This document shows positions 57,701 to 64,000 of a stretch of DNA of 64,000 nucleotides, one piece after another. Position numbers and translations under genes: made by a program. The stretch is taken from positions 35,116 through 99,115 of the forward strand of contig CBIHPC010000002.1 of assembly GCA_966211305.1 (NCBI GenBank). The letters run 5' to 3'. This DNA comes from Niastella sp966211305 (GTDB lineage Bacteria; Bacteroidota; Bacteroidia; Chitinophagales; Chitinophagaceae). A model generated the notes under the pieces. The model ran no database searches. It saw nothing but the letters and a program-made list of their open reading frames with translations, and was not told where the DNA came from. Each line of letters starts with the position of its first letter. Position 1 is the stretch's first letter.

Positions 57701-57870
57701 GTTTTGGTTGTTGCCGTCGGGCGGCCTTTCACAGTTACCGTAACACCGGTTAAAGGCTGGTTGGCCGCATCCTTTACTTTTCCGGTTATGACCTTTTGTG
57801 CATAGGAGTTCATACCGGCCATTAAAAGCATAAAAAAAAGCGAAAAGCGAAGCAGTCGTTTGTTTTTCAT
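54772..57870 (-). CDS. susC: SusC/RagA TonB-dependent receptor, PUL3
   Basis: The protein has 1032 aa with a signal peptide (about 1-24). The carboxypeptidase-regulatory-like domain (KVITGKVKDAANQPLTGVTV) is followed by the plug start (MDEVVVIGYGNTSRRNLTTAV), the signature NPLVVVDGVLMP and DASASIYGVNAENGVMIITT, and the barrel. In the plug, a Gly/Asn-rich stretch of about 25 residues (EPGSGNRTMNGNVSRGG) lies between VVVDG and the INPNDIESIEFLKD motif, longer than in the other two SusC proteins here. It is the first gene of PUL3 and divergent from HTCS3 across a 197-bp promoter region that carries a perfect inverted repeat. Confidence 0.95.
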   Translation of the reverse strand: MKNKRLLRFSLFFMLLMAGMNSYAQKVITGKVKDAANQPLTGVTVTVKGRPTATTKTNENGDFTLSASPGETLQFTSVGMLAKEMKLGDDGALTVVMNTNPASMDEVVVIGYGNTSRRNLTTAVSKIDPKGVPQAANNSVTQLIFGRAPGTVAVQNSAEPGGNINVSIRGRGNPLVVVDGVLMPFSGLEPGSGNRTMNGNVSRGGFAGINPNDIESIEFLKDASASIYGVNAENGVMIITTKKGRGRKTSVSYDGSRSVVKNMDYFKPLNATEYMRYYNQLTMDKFLYDNKMAPFGTTPVNLTNYYNSPTIKPFTEDQINNAGGGTNWLSYVLRDGSIDNHNVSINGATEKVNYYFSGGYFNQKGTVENSGMKRYTGRMNLTFNLTSFLSVSTNVNYGRNEYLNSQAGAQSAGVGPEGFGAVQAALAYPAYLPVYEPGGSKYTQFRLIGNPLSLLNIRDKTNNTSLFANLSADIKLIPRVLTARLLYGNNTETADRNFFIPSTTFFDQLNRSRGALSTSKRQNQTMEATISYKQRLLNAVNVDALAGIGQYPTTSFGFTATGADMMDAIGTDALGTASLSSQAVSSSRSETKLRSYFARTSFDVLDRYMLTLSFRYDGYSQFFPQNKYAAFPSASLGWKISNESFLQQVKFINLLKLRASIGVTGSAGAQAYGTYSPDGYVVTFNNGAVAYVPYYITQLDNPDLQWPKTVNKNLGLDFSFLGERISGSFDVFRDDLTRLITDVNTPMLSQISTAPVNSGHRVRQGWELGINTINLRNTSFEWTSLITVSRTRLRWEERFVNTFLRGWQNERDLVNSYYVYKTDGILDGVKAIPESQPAGASHPGSPIFVDRNGDKKIDTMDVYRVDPDPRFAFGFGNTIRYKGFDLGLMFYGQVGGKATTPAAAWSNAIDFVSGGQSGVRELNEVWSTSNPTGTRPGVAYNESALGLPVGSDIGLQSTDFVRCRNITLGYTVNSGKLAKYVSNLRLYVDVQNAFIITNFKYVDPEVSVATVKGGPAPYPMARTYSLGVRANF

Positions 57871-57973
57871 TTTGGCAGTTTTATAAATATGGAAGAGACT
57901 GAATCAGACAGGGCTAAACTACAGTGGAAGGGCGCCAAAGGCTTGTCGCCCTGTTCATTCTTTTGGTTCTGGT

Positions 57974-57997
57974 GTTCAAATTGGGGGGTATTTGAAC
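57974..57997. promoter_or_regulatory. Perfect 8-8-8 inverted repeat in the susC3/HTCS3 promoter
   Basis: GTTCAAAT (57974-57981) and ATTTGAAC (57990-57997) flank an 8-bp G-rich spacer, about midway between the divergent susC3 and HTCS3 starts. The downstream arm extends to ATTTGAACC, matching the GGTTCAAAT half-site in the susC1 leader. It is a candidate binding site for the HTCS DNA-binding domain. A second, shorter inverted repeat, AGGGCG/CGCCCT, lies nearby at about 57929-57953. Confidence 0.5.
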
Positions 57998-58067
57998 CGG
58001 GGCTTCCGCTTTTCCGCTATTTTAGTAGTGTATACTTTTCCTGGTATTTAAACATGCAGCTATATTG

Positions 58068-61000
58068 ATGCGATCCCATTTTGTTTTTTTGATGTTTGCT
58101 TTGATCATTTGCCCGGCTGTTGGTTTGTCGCAGACCACGAACCTTCGCTTCAAACACATTTCGGGTGAACAGGGGCTTTCGAACAGCACCATTGAGTGCA
58201 TTTTCCAGGACGATCGGGGGTTCATCTGGTTTGGGACCCGTGACGGGTTAAACCGGTTCGACGGCAATCACATGGTGATTTATCGCTATAATCCCTCAGA
58301 CACCAATAGTATCAGTGACAATTATATCCGCTGTATCAGTCAGGACAGATCGGGCGCCATTTGGGTTGGCACCAGCAATGGCCTCAACCGTTTCGATCCA
58401 AAAACAGATCGCTTTACCCGATTTAAGACCCGATCAGACAATTTATCTTCCATCAGCCATAACCTGGTCACCAGTATTTATGAAAGCAAAAACGGGGAAT
58501 TATGGATCGGAACATGGAGTGGTTTGAACCTTTATATGCCCCAAAAGAATTCCTTCTTAAGAATTTACGCAAACGACATTCACCCCGCACCTGAAAACCA
58601 ACTGAATTGCGTGTACAAAGATGCTTCCGGCAGGTTATGGGCCGGTTCGGAAAAGGGGCTATTTTATCTTGATAAAAAAATGCAGCGCCTCGTTCCCTGG
58701 CACAACGCCAACAGGAGCAGATTGCCGAAGGCGATCAGAATTATCCATTCCGGCGCCGATGGCATGCTGTGGATAGGTACTGTGGACGATGGGTTATACG
58801 CTTTTGCTCCCGGAAGAAATAGCTGGAAGCATTATCAACATATCGATAAAGATCCATCGAGTTTGGGCAGCAACCTGGTAAGGAGCATTGAAGTGGATAA
58901 ACAGGGGAATCTTTGGGTGGGCACTGTCAATGGCGGGTTAAACCTGCTTTTGAAGGAAGGCGCTTTTCAGCACTTTCAGAACGAACCGGCGAATCCGGCA
59001 AGCCTCTCCCAGCGTACGGTTTCGGCACTCCTAGAAGACCGGCAGGGAAACCTCTGGATAGGTACGCATCGCGGCGGCGTCAACCTCTACGTTCCCGGCC
59101 AGCAAAACTTTGGGCTTTTTCAAAAAGAGGTCAACGCAAACAGCCTGAGCTACAACGATGTCAAATGCTTTTATGAAGACCGCACCGGAAAGATCTGGAT
59201 CGGCACAGACGGCGGCGGTTTAAATGTATTTGACCGGGCTACCAAACGATTTGTTCATTACCGCTACAACCCTTTCAATGCAACAAGTCTCGGTTCCGAC
59301 GAAGTGCTTCACGTTTCGGAAGATTCCGATGGCAATCTTTGGGTGAGCACCTGGGGTGGCGGGCTTAACCTGTTCAACCGGAAGTCAGGCACTTTTACCC
59401 GTTTTCTTCATAACCCGGCGCAAAGCGGCACTATCAGCTCTAATTATGTACAGCAGGTATTCGAAGATGACAAGCGACGGCTTTGGGTGGCAACCTATTA
59501 TGGCGGCCTCAACCTTTTTGATCCCAAAACCCAAAGCTTCAAACGGGTGGAAAGCGACGACCAACACCTCACCCACCCGATGGGCAATAATTTTGTTTCT
59601 GTTTGCCAGGACCAAAAAGGAAATCTTTGGTTTGGAACCGACGATGGCGGCCTTAACTGCCTTGAGCGGCAGACCCAAAAATTCATAAACTATTTTGTGA
59701 ACGAAGAGAAAATGCCCGATCTGCGGGTGCTGTTCGTAGATAGTAAAGGCCGTTTATGGGCCGGCCAGTCGGGGCTCTACCTCTTTAATGAAGAAAAAAG
59801 GGTTTTCGGGCTTTTTACCGGTCAGGCCGGATTGTCAAATGAATTCATCAAAGGCATTTGTGAAGACGACGAAGGCTATTTCTGGATCGCTACCTCAAAT
59901 GGCTTAACGCGTTTTCATCCCGACACCAGATCAATTAAAAAGTTTAATACGGCAGACGGATTGCAGGGGCTTGAATTCGAAGCGAATGCTTACCTGAAAA
60001 CAAGGAGCGGCCAACTGCTTTTTGGCGGAGTAAACGGGTTCAATATGTTTCACCCCAAAGACATTCAGCCAGACCGGTTTGTGCCTGCTGTATATATCAC
60101 CGGCTTCCAGGTTTCCAATCAAAAAATAACGCCGGCTAATCATCCTTCCATATTGGCAAACGATATCAGTTACACGAAGGATCTTACACTTTCCTATACC
60201 CAGTCAACTTTCTCTTTCGATTTTGCCGCCCTGAATTTCAACGTGCCTGAAAACAACCAATACGCATACCGCCTGCGCGGTTTAAACGATGAATGGAATT
60301 ATGTTGGTAATGAACATAAGGCCACTTACACCAATCTGTCGCCAGGCAGTTATACTTTTGAAGTAAAAGCTTCGAATAACGATGGGATGTGGAACGAAGT
60401 ACCTGCAGCTATCACCGTTGTCATCGTTCCGCCTTTCTGGAACACCTGGTGGTTCAAATTATTGATTGCAGCAATAGTGATTGCAGCAGCAAGCGCATTT
60501 TTAATTTTGAAACGGCGATTGGAACTACAAAAGCTCGAAGAAATGAAACGCGTTGAAATGCACCGGATGCAGTTGCAGTTCTTCACCAATATTTCACATG
60601 AATTCAGGACCCCGTTATCGTTGATCCTGGGACCGCTGGAAATACTTCAAAAAGAAGAAAACACGAGCCGGTTCCAACATCATTACCAAACGATGCACCG
60701 GAACGCAAGCCGTTTATTGGGTCTGGTGAATGAACTGATGGATTTCCGGAAAGCCGAATCGGGTGTGCTTAAACTAAAGGTAATGCCGGGGAGCCTGGAA
60801 TTATTTCTGGAGGAAATATCCGATGAATTTACCGGTTTGGCAGAAGCGAAAAACATCAACTTCGCCATTCACGTAATGGACAAACTTCCTCAACTGTGGT
60901 TCGACCGGCAGGTGCTGGAAAAAATTCTCCTGAACCTGATAAGCAATGCGTTCAAATATACTGCAAACGGAGGTACCATTACCGTAAAGGCTGCCAGGAC

Positions 61001-62183
61001 GCTTCATGAACTACCGCCTTCCTTTCACAATGAGCTCATTCTTAAAAACAGCTACCAGGGTAAAGAATATATTTTTATTCAGGTAAGCGACAACGGCATC
61101 GGCATTTCGAGAGACTCTATAAAACACCTGTTTGAGCGCTTTTATAAGATCACCGATTCGCATCTGGGCTCGGGTATAGGCCTGGCCTTCGTAAAGAGCC
61201 TGGCCTTTTTGCACAAGGGATCGGTAAGTGTTTATAGTGAAAGGCATAAAGGAACTGAATTTATAGTTGCCCTGCCGGTGAGTGAAGACGATTATACAAC
61301 GGAGGAAAAATGGATGCAAAACAAAACAGACCCCGTCGTAAATATAGAAAGCCTGGATTATAGATATGAAGTGCCATTGATGACACCATTGGAAGAAAGG
61401 AAGAAAGAAAAAGACAGGCAGCAGATAAAACACCTGCTGATTGTAGATGACAACGATGAGTTACGCCAATTTTTAAAGGAAACGCTGTCAGCAGGGTTCC
61501 ATGTATGGGAAGCTGCAGATGGGCATACCGGATTTTTAATGGCAAAGGAAAAATCACCTGACCTGATCATCAGCGATGTAATGATGCCTGTGATGAATGG
61601 AACGGAATTCTGTAAAAAAATAAAAGAAGATGAACACACAAGGCACATACCATTCATCATGCTTACGGCTAAGGCAGCCATAAGATCCAAAATAGAGGGC
61701 GTTGGATCCGGCGCCGACTTTTACTTTTCAAAGCCGCTGAACACCGACCTTATGCAGCTGACCATCCGGAATATTTTCAATCATCAGCAAACCGTAAAGG
61801 AACACTGCTCAAAAGAGCTGCATCATGAAACGAAAGCCCTGGTGCATGCTGCCAAAGACAAGGATTTTATAGATCAATTATTGGCTGTAGTTGACGAACA
61901 GCTCAGCAACCCTGAACTAGACGTTGAATACATCTGCCGGCAGATAGGAATGAGCCGCACGAAACTTCACCAGATGATTAAAAATATCACCGGCCAATCC
62001 ATCAGTGATTTCGTGCGAACGGTGCGCCTTCGCAAAGCCTTGCAGATCATGACAGAAGAGGATGTGCTCATCACTGAAGTAATGTACCGCGTAGGCATGC
62101 AAACACAATCCTATTTTACAAAAGCATTTAAAAAAGAGTTTGGCAAAACACCGTCGCAATATTTACAGGAACTGAGAAAATAG
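58068..62183 (+). CDS. Hybrid two-component system sensor/regulator HTCS3
   Basis: This protein of about 1371 aa starts at the ATG at 58068 (a TTG lies one codon earlier). In order: signal peptide (about 1-22), propeller repeats (NSTIECIFQDDRGFIWFGTRDG and about a dozen similar), Y_Y_Y domain (YTNLSPGSYTFEVKASNNDG), membrane segment (WWFKLLIAAIVIAAASAFLIL, about 794-815), HisKA (SHEFRTPL, His about 844), HATPase_c (NLISNAFKYTANGG, GSGIGLAFVK), receiver (ISDVMMP, Asp about 1170) and AraC-type HTH (ICRQIGMSRTKLHQMIKNIT to the end). Phosphorelay residues are complete. It is divergent from susC3 and very likely activates PUL3 in response to a galactan oligosaccharide; the signal is inferred from its neighbours. 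Confidence 0.95.
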   Translation: MRSHFVFLMFALIICPAVGLSQTTNLRFKHISGEQGLSNSTIECIFQDDRGFIWFGTRDGLNRFDGNHMVIYRYNPSDTNSISDNYIRCISQDRSGAIWVGTSNGLNRFDPKTDRFTRFKTRSDNLSSISHNLVTSIYESKNGELWIGTWSGLNLYMPQKNSFLRIYANDIHPAPENQLNCVYKDASGRLWAGSEKGLFYLDKKMQRLVPWHNANRSRLPKAIRIIHSGADGMLWIGTVDDGLYAFAPGRNSWKHYQHIDKDPSSLGSNLVRSIEVDKQGNLWVGTVNGGLNLLLKEGAFQHFQNEPANPASLSQRTVSALLEDRQGNLWIGTHRGGVNLYVPGQQNFGLFQKEVNANSLSYNDVKCFYEDRTGKIWIGTDGGGLNVFDRATKRFVHYRYNPFNATSLGSDEVLHVSEDSDGNLWVSTWGGGLNLFNRKSGTFTRFLHNPAQSGTISSNYVQQVFEDDKRRLWVATYYGGLNLFDPKTQSFKRVESDDQHLTHPMGNNFVSVCQDQKGNLWFGTDDGGLNCLERQTQKFINYFVNEEKMPDLRVLFVDSKGRLWAGQSGLYLFNEEKRVFGLFTGQAGLSNEFIKGICEDDEGYFWIATSNGLTRFHPDTRSIKKFNTADGLQGLEFEANAYLKTRSGQLLFGGVNGFNMFHPKDIQPDRFVPAVYITGFQVSNQKITPANHPSILANDISYTKDLTLSYTQSTFSFDFAALNFNVPENNQYAYRLRGLNDEWNYVGNEHKATYTNLSPGSYTFEVKASNNDGMWNEVPAAITVVIVPPFWNTWWFKLLIAAIVIAAASAFLILKRRLELQKLEEMKRVEMHRMQLQFFTNISHEFRTPLSLILGPLEILQKEENTSRFQHHYQTMHRNASRLLGLVNELMDFRKAESGVLKLKVMPGSLELFLEEISDEFTGLAEAKNINFAIHVMDKLPQLWFDRQVLEKILLNLISNAFKYTANGGTITVKAARTLHELPPSFHNELILKNSYQGKEYIFIQVSDNGIGISRDSIKHLFERFYKITDSHLGSGIGLAFVKSLAFLHKGSVSVYSERHKGTEFIVALPVSEDDYTTEEKWMQNKTDPVVNIESLDYRYEVPLMTPLEERKKEKDRQQIKHLLIVDDNDELRQFLKETLSAGFHVWEAADGHTGFLMAKEKSPDLIISDVMMPVMNGTEFCKKIKEDEHTRHIPFIMLTAKAAIRSKIEGVGSGADFYFSKPLNTDLMQLTIRNIFNHQQTVKEHCSKELHHETKALVHAAKDKDFIDQLLAVVDEQLSNPELDVEYICRQIGMSRTKLHQMIKNITGQSISDFVRTVRLRKALQIMTEEDVLITEVMYRVGMQTQSYFTKAFKKEFGKTPSQYLQELRK

Positions 62184-62568
62184 CCACCGTTGTAATTATA
62201 CAAAACACCCCTTCCCTACCCGTCATGTAGAACATCAGGAAATCTTATTCATAAACAAAAAACTTATCATATGGGTTATCCCATGGGGCTTCGTTGCGTC
62301 GCAATCCGTTCATCGTCCATCTCAGGGAGCAGCAACCTTTTTTGCAGTCAATGTTGATCTAAAGCAACGAGTTTCTAAGGTCCAGGGTACTTTTACAATA
62401 ATTTACAAAGTTTACATTTTAATTTACAATCCTGACCGTTCAACCTGAAAGGATCAAAGTAGTTTCGCTGTATCAAACTATAATAGGATCCGAAAAATAA
62501 AAGAAATGCCTTAAACGGGATCTGATTTATCAGCAGATAGATCGATGTTAATTAAACCTGCAAAAAAT
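62184..62568. other. Intergenic region with four phased TTTACA repeats
   Basis: No gene is visible in this 385-bp gap. Four TTTACA hexamers start at 62392, 62402, 62411 and 62423, roughly one helical turn apart. About 35 bp further on is TAGTTTCG (62460-62467), one mismatch from the Bacteroidota -7 element TAnnTTTG. Together these look like a regulated promoter for the small exported protein downstream. The functional reading is inference. Confidence 0.4.
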
Positions 62569-63108
62569 ATGAAAAAAGTTATTTATGCGCTGATCTTACC
62601 GCTGGTGGTGGTAAGCGGACTGGTATTTGCTAATCGCGAAATTAAAAATGAAACTTCTAAAAGGTCAGCCCCCAAACCCCTCTCTGCTGCTGAAAGGGAA
62701 GCCGAACTGAAAAAATGGGAGGCTACCCCTGATGGTGTAAAGTTCAAAAAATGGGAAGCGTCTCCCGCAGGTAAAAAAGTGCTTACCGGTGCTGCTAAAA
62801 TAAGGAAGCAGATAAGTGCTTTTACCAATATGGAAGCTGTTGTAACCTCTCTTTCTCTTCCGCCAGGATCAAGATTAGGTTTCGGTGTTATGGCCAGGAT
62901 TAATGGTGACGATTATATTATAAAATTTGAGCCTGAAAAGTCTCAACTTGAGCAATTGCATAGCCTGAAAGTTAACGACAAAATAATTATAAGAAGCCAT
63001 AGCGTATCGTACGCGCCCAAGTATTCATATCCAATAGTAACGTGCGACTATGTAGAACGAGATAGTAAAGTAATTTTTAAACGTGTCCCCCGCAAAGGCG
63101 GTTGCTGA
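62569..63108 (+). CDS. Small exported protein of unknown function with a KKWEA repeat
   Basis: The protein has 179 aa from the ATG at 62569, which gives a clean signal peptide (MKKVIYALILPLVVVSGLVFA); an ATG eight codons upstream spoils it. After a Lys/Ser/Pro-rich stretch, a 12-residue unit occurs twice in tandem (KKWEATPDGVKF, KKWEASPAGKKV). A helical segment (AAKIRKQISAFTNMEAVV) and a beta-rich domain follow (LSLPPGSRLGFGVMARINGD, LKVNDKIIIRSHSVSYAPKY, YVERDSKVIFKR) that could be an OB-like fold. I do not recognise the family. It stands alone, 385 bp after HTCS3, with its own likely promoter, so it is probably not part of PUL3. It should act in the periplasm or envelope. Confidence 0.75.
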   Translation: MKKVIYALILPLVVVSGLVFANREIKNETSKRSAPKPLSAAEREAELKKWEATPDGVKFKKWEASPAGKKVLTGAAKIRKQISAFTNMEAVVTSLSLPPGSRLGFGVMARINGDDYIIKFEPEKSQLEQLHSLKVNDKIIIRSHSVSYAPKYSYPIVTCDYVERDSKVIFKRVPRKGGC

Positions 63109-63401
63109 GTGAATAAATTATAAAATACATACACGTATATACTTTGTTCTTGATGTTTGTTTTTCACACCTCCTGTGGTTCGGTAAATGCTAATAACGTC
63201 GGGGGTCTGGGCACTTTCCCGTTATGATCACAATTCCTTGTACAACAAAAAGCCTACTGTAACCGAAATCATGTCAGTACCACCAGCTTTTTTGGGACTT
63301 TTGGAAGCTAACGATGGAAGTATTTAGTTGCTTCAGCGGATCTTAAAAAACCATTCACAACGTTGAAGCGGCATCAACCATTCCATGTAAACCACGAACA
63401 A

Positions 63402-63599
63402 ATGAAAAAGTACCTGCTTTTAGTTCTTCTTGCAAGTGTTTTTAACTGTTACGGTCAGAAGTTTCCCTGGAAAACTTCCACATCTGAAGCCCAGGGATTG
63501 AATTCGCTGACGCTATCAAATGGTATCAGGGAGTTACAACAGGCCGGTACAACCCCGCCTGCCAATATTCTGAAAATCAGGGAGGAATACCCCATTTGA
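63402..63599 (+). pseudogene. N-terminal remnant of a serine hydrolase gene
   Basis: The frame has a good signal peptide (MKKYLLLVLLASVFNCYG) and then KFPWKTSTSEAQGLNSLTLS, typical of the mature start of beta-lactamase-fold (PF00144) serine hydrolases (W-TSTPEAQGMDS pattern). It stops after 65 residues at REEYPI, where the family would continue for about 300 residues including the SxxK active site. The downstream 200 bp show no continuation. It is best read as a truncated gene. The 293 bp before it (63109-63401) hold nothing recognisable. Confidence 0.6.
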
Positions 63600-63801
63600 C
63601 TGGAAACGAGCGCCTGCCCTGGTTTACACATTATTTAAAAGCAGCATAATCACATATCTGATATTCGTCAATATTTCCCCCGGCTGCGGTTATTTAAACA
63701 GAAAAATTCACGCTTTTGCCATAAAAAGCCCGTCCAGCCTTGGTTTTCCATACCATTTTTTGTAATTTCCAATAAATGATTGTTCACCAAAACATTGCTG
63801 T

Positions 63802-64000
63802 ATGACTAAAAAAGTGGCCGATGTTCTGCTTCGTAAAGGAAGCCATATTACTACTGTTACAACCAATACAACCGTATTGGAAGCACTGCGCATCATGGCC
63901 GATCAAAATATCGGTTCCGTGATGGTTCTGGAAGATGGCCACTACCTGGGCATTGTTACTGAACGTGATTACTCGCGCAAGGTTGTTCTTCTTGGAAAAT
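63802..64000 (+). CDS. CBS domain-containing protein, 5' part
   Basis: The gene runs off the right edge. The first 66 residues (MTKKVADVLLRKGSHITTVT, VLEALRIMADQNIGSVMVLE, YLGIVTERDYSRKVVLLGK) form a CBS domain of the small two-CBS proteins of about 140 aa that bind adenosine nucleotides. The frame has no stop up to position 64000. The 202 bp upstream (63600-63801) have no gene and would contain its promoter. Confidence 0.88.
   Translation, partial: MTKKVADVLLRKGSHITTVTTNTTVLEALRIMADQNIGSVMVLEDGHYLGIVTERDYSRKVVLLGK

Noticed and set aside
62701..62790. Tandem KKWEA repeat as a CRISPR-like or DNA repeat
   Set aside because: The repetition is at protein level, two units only, inside a coding sequence; no spacer-repeat structure exists anywhere in the window.
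1..64000. Search for tRNA, rRNA, insertion sequences and attachment sites
   Set aside because: None seen by eye on either strand; a tRNA or IS scan was not possible, so small elements could be missed.

Overview
The window comes from a Bacteroidota genome. The family Chitinophagaceae (a Niastella- or Chitinophaga-like soil organism) is my inference from gene content. The support is three SusC/SusD pairs, three giant hybrid two-component systems (HTCS), type IX secretion (T9SS) C-terminal sorting domains, very large multidomain polysaccharidases, and start regions without clear Shine-Dalgarno sequences. Nearly everything between about 1 and 62 kb is plant cell-wall (pectin) degradation machinery arranged as three adjacent polysaccharide utilization loci (PULs).

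Layout. Position 2-814 is the end of a TolC-type efflux gene. PUL1 (1.0-24.7 kb, leftward) is HTCS1, susC1, susD1, a 2249-aa pectate lyase/pectin methylesterase, a GH28 polygalacturonase and a second 1771-aa pectate lyase/pectin methylesterase; this is a homogalacturonan set. HTCS2 (25.0-29.1 kb, rightward) lies back to back with HTCS1. PUL2 (29.1-41.8 kb, leftward) is susC2, susD2, a GH43 resembling exo-beta-1,3-galactanases, a CE12-type rhamnogalacturonan acetylesterase, another GH43, a GH115 glucuronidase and a terminal LacI regulator that overlaps GH115. The set suits glucuronidated, acetylated side chains of rhamnogalacturonan or arabinogalactan. From 42.1 to 46.4 kb is a scar region: a decayed GH2 gene, an SDR/aquaglyceroporin pair with a divergent HxlR regulator, then the remains of an AAA-kinase gene and a serine hydrolase gene. 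PUL3 (46.4-62.2 kb) is susC3, susD3, a GH147-like clan-A hydrolase, a GH2-GH53 fusion and an alpha/beta hydrolase (leftward), with HTCS3 divergent on the right; this is a beta-1,4-galactan set. The right edge (62.2-64.0 kb) has a small exported protein of unknown function, a truncated serine hydrolase start and the beginning of a CBS-domain gene.

How it works together (inference from the families). The T9SS-exported PL1-CE8 enzymes remove methyl esters from and cut homogalacturonan outside the cell. The SusC/SusD pairs bind and import oligosaccharides. GH28, GH43, GH115, CE12, GH2, GH53 and the GH147-like enzyme finish digestion in the periplasm or at the surface. The HTCS proteins sense the oligosaccharides and activate the loci, and PUL2 has an additional LacI-type control. 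The most notable items are the duplicated PL1-CE8 architecture with a module inserted twice, the GH2-GH53 fusion, a probable LacI operator in front of susC2, a half-site shared by the susC1 and susC3 promoters, stem-loops directly after susD in two PULs, an SDR lacking its catalytic tyrosine, and gene debris that could record an inversion carrying PUL3. I saw no CRISPR array, tRNA, rRNA or insertion sequence.
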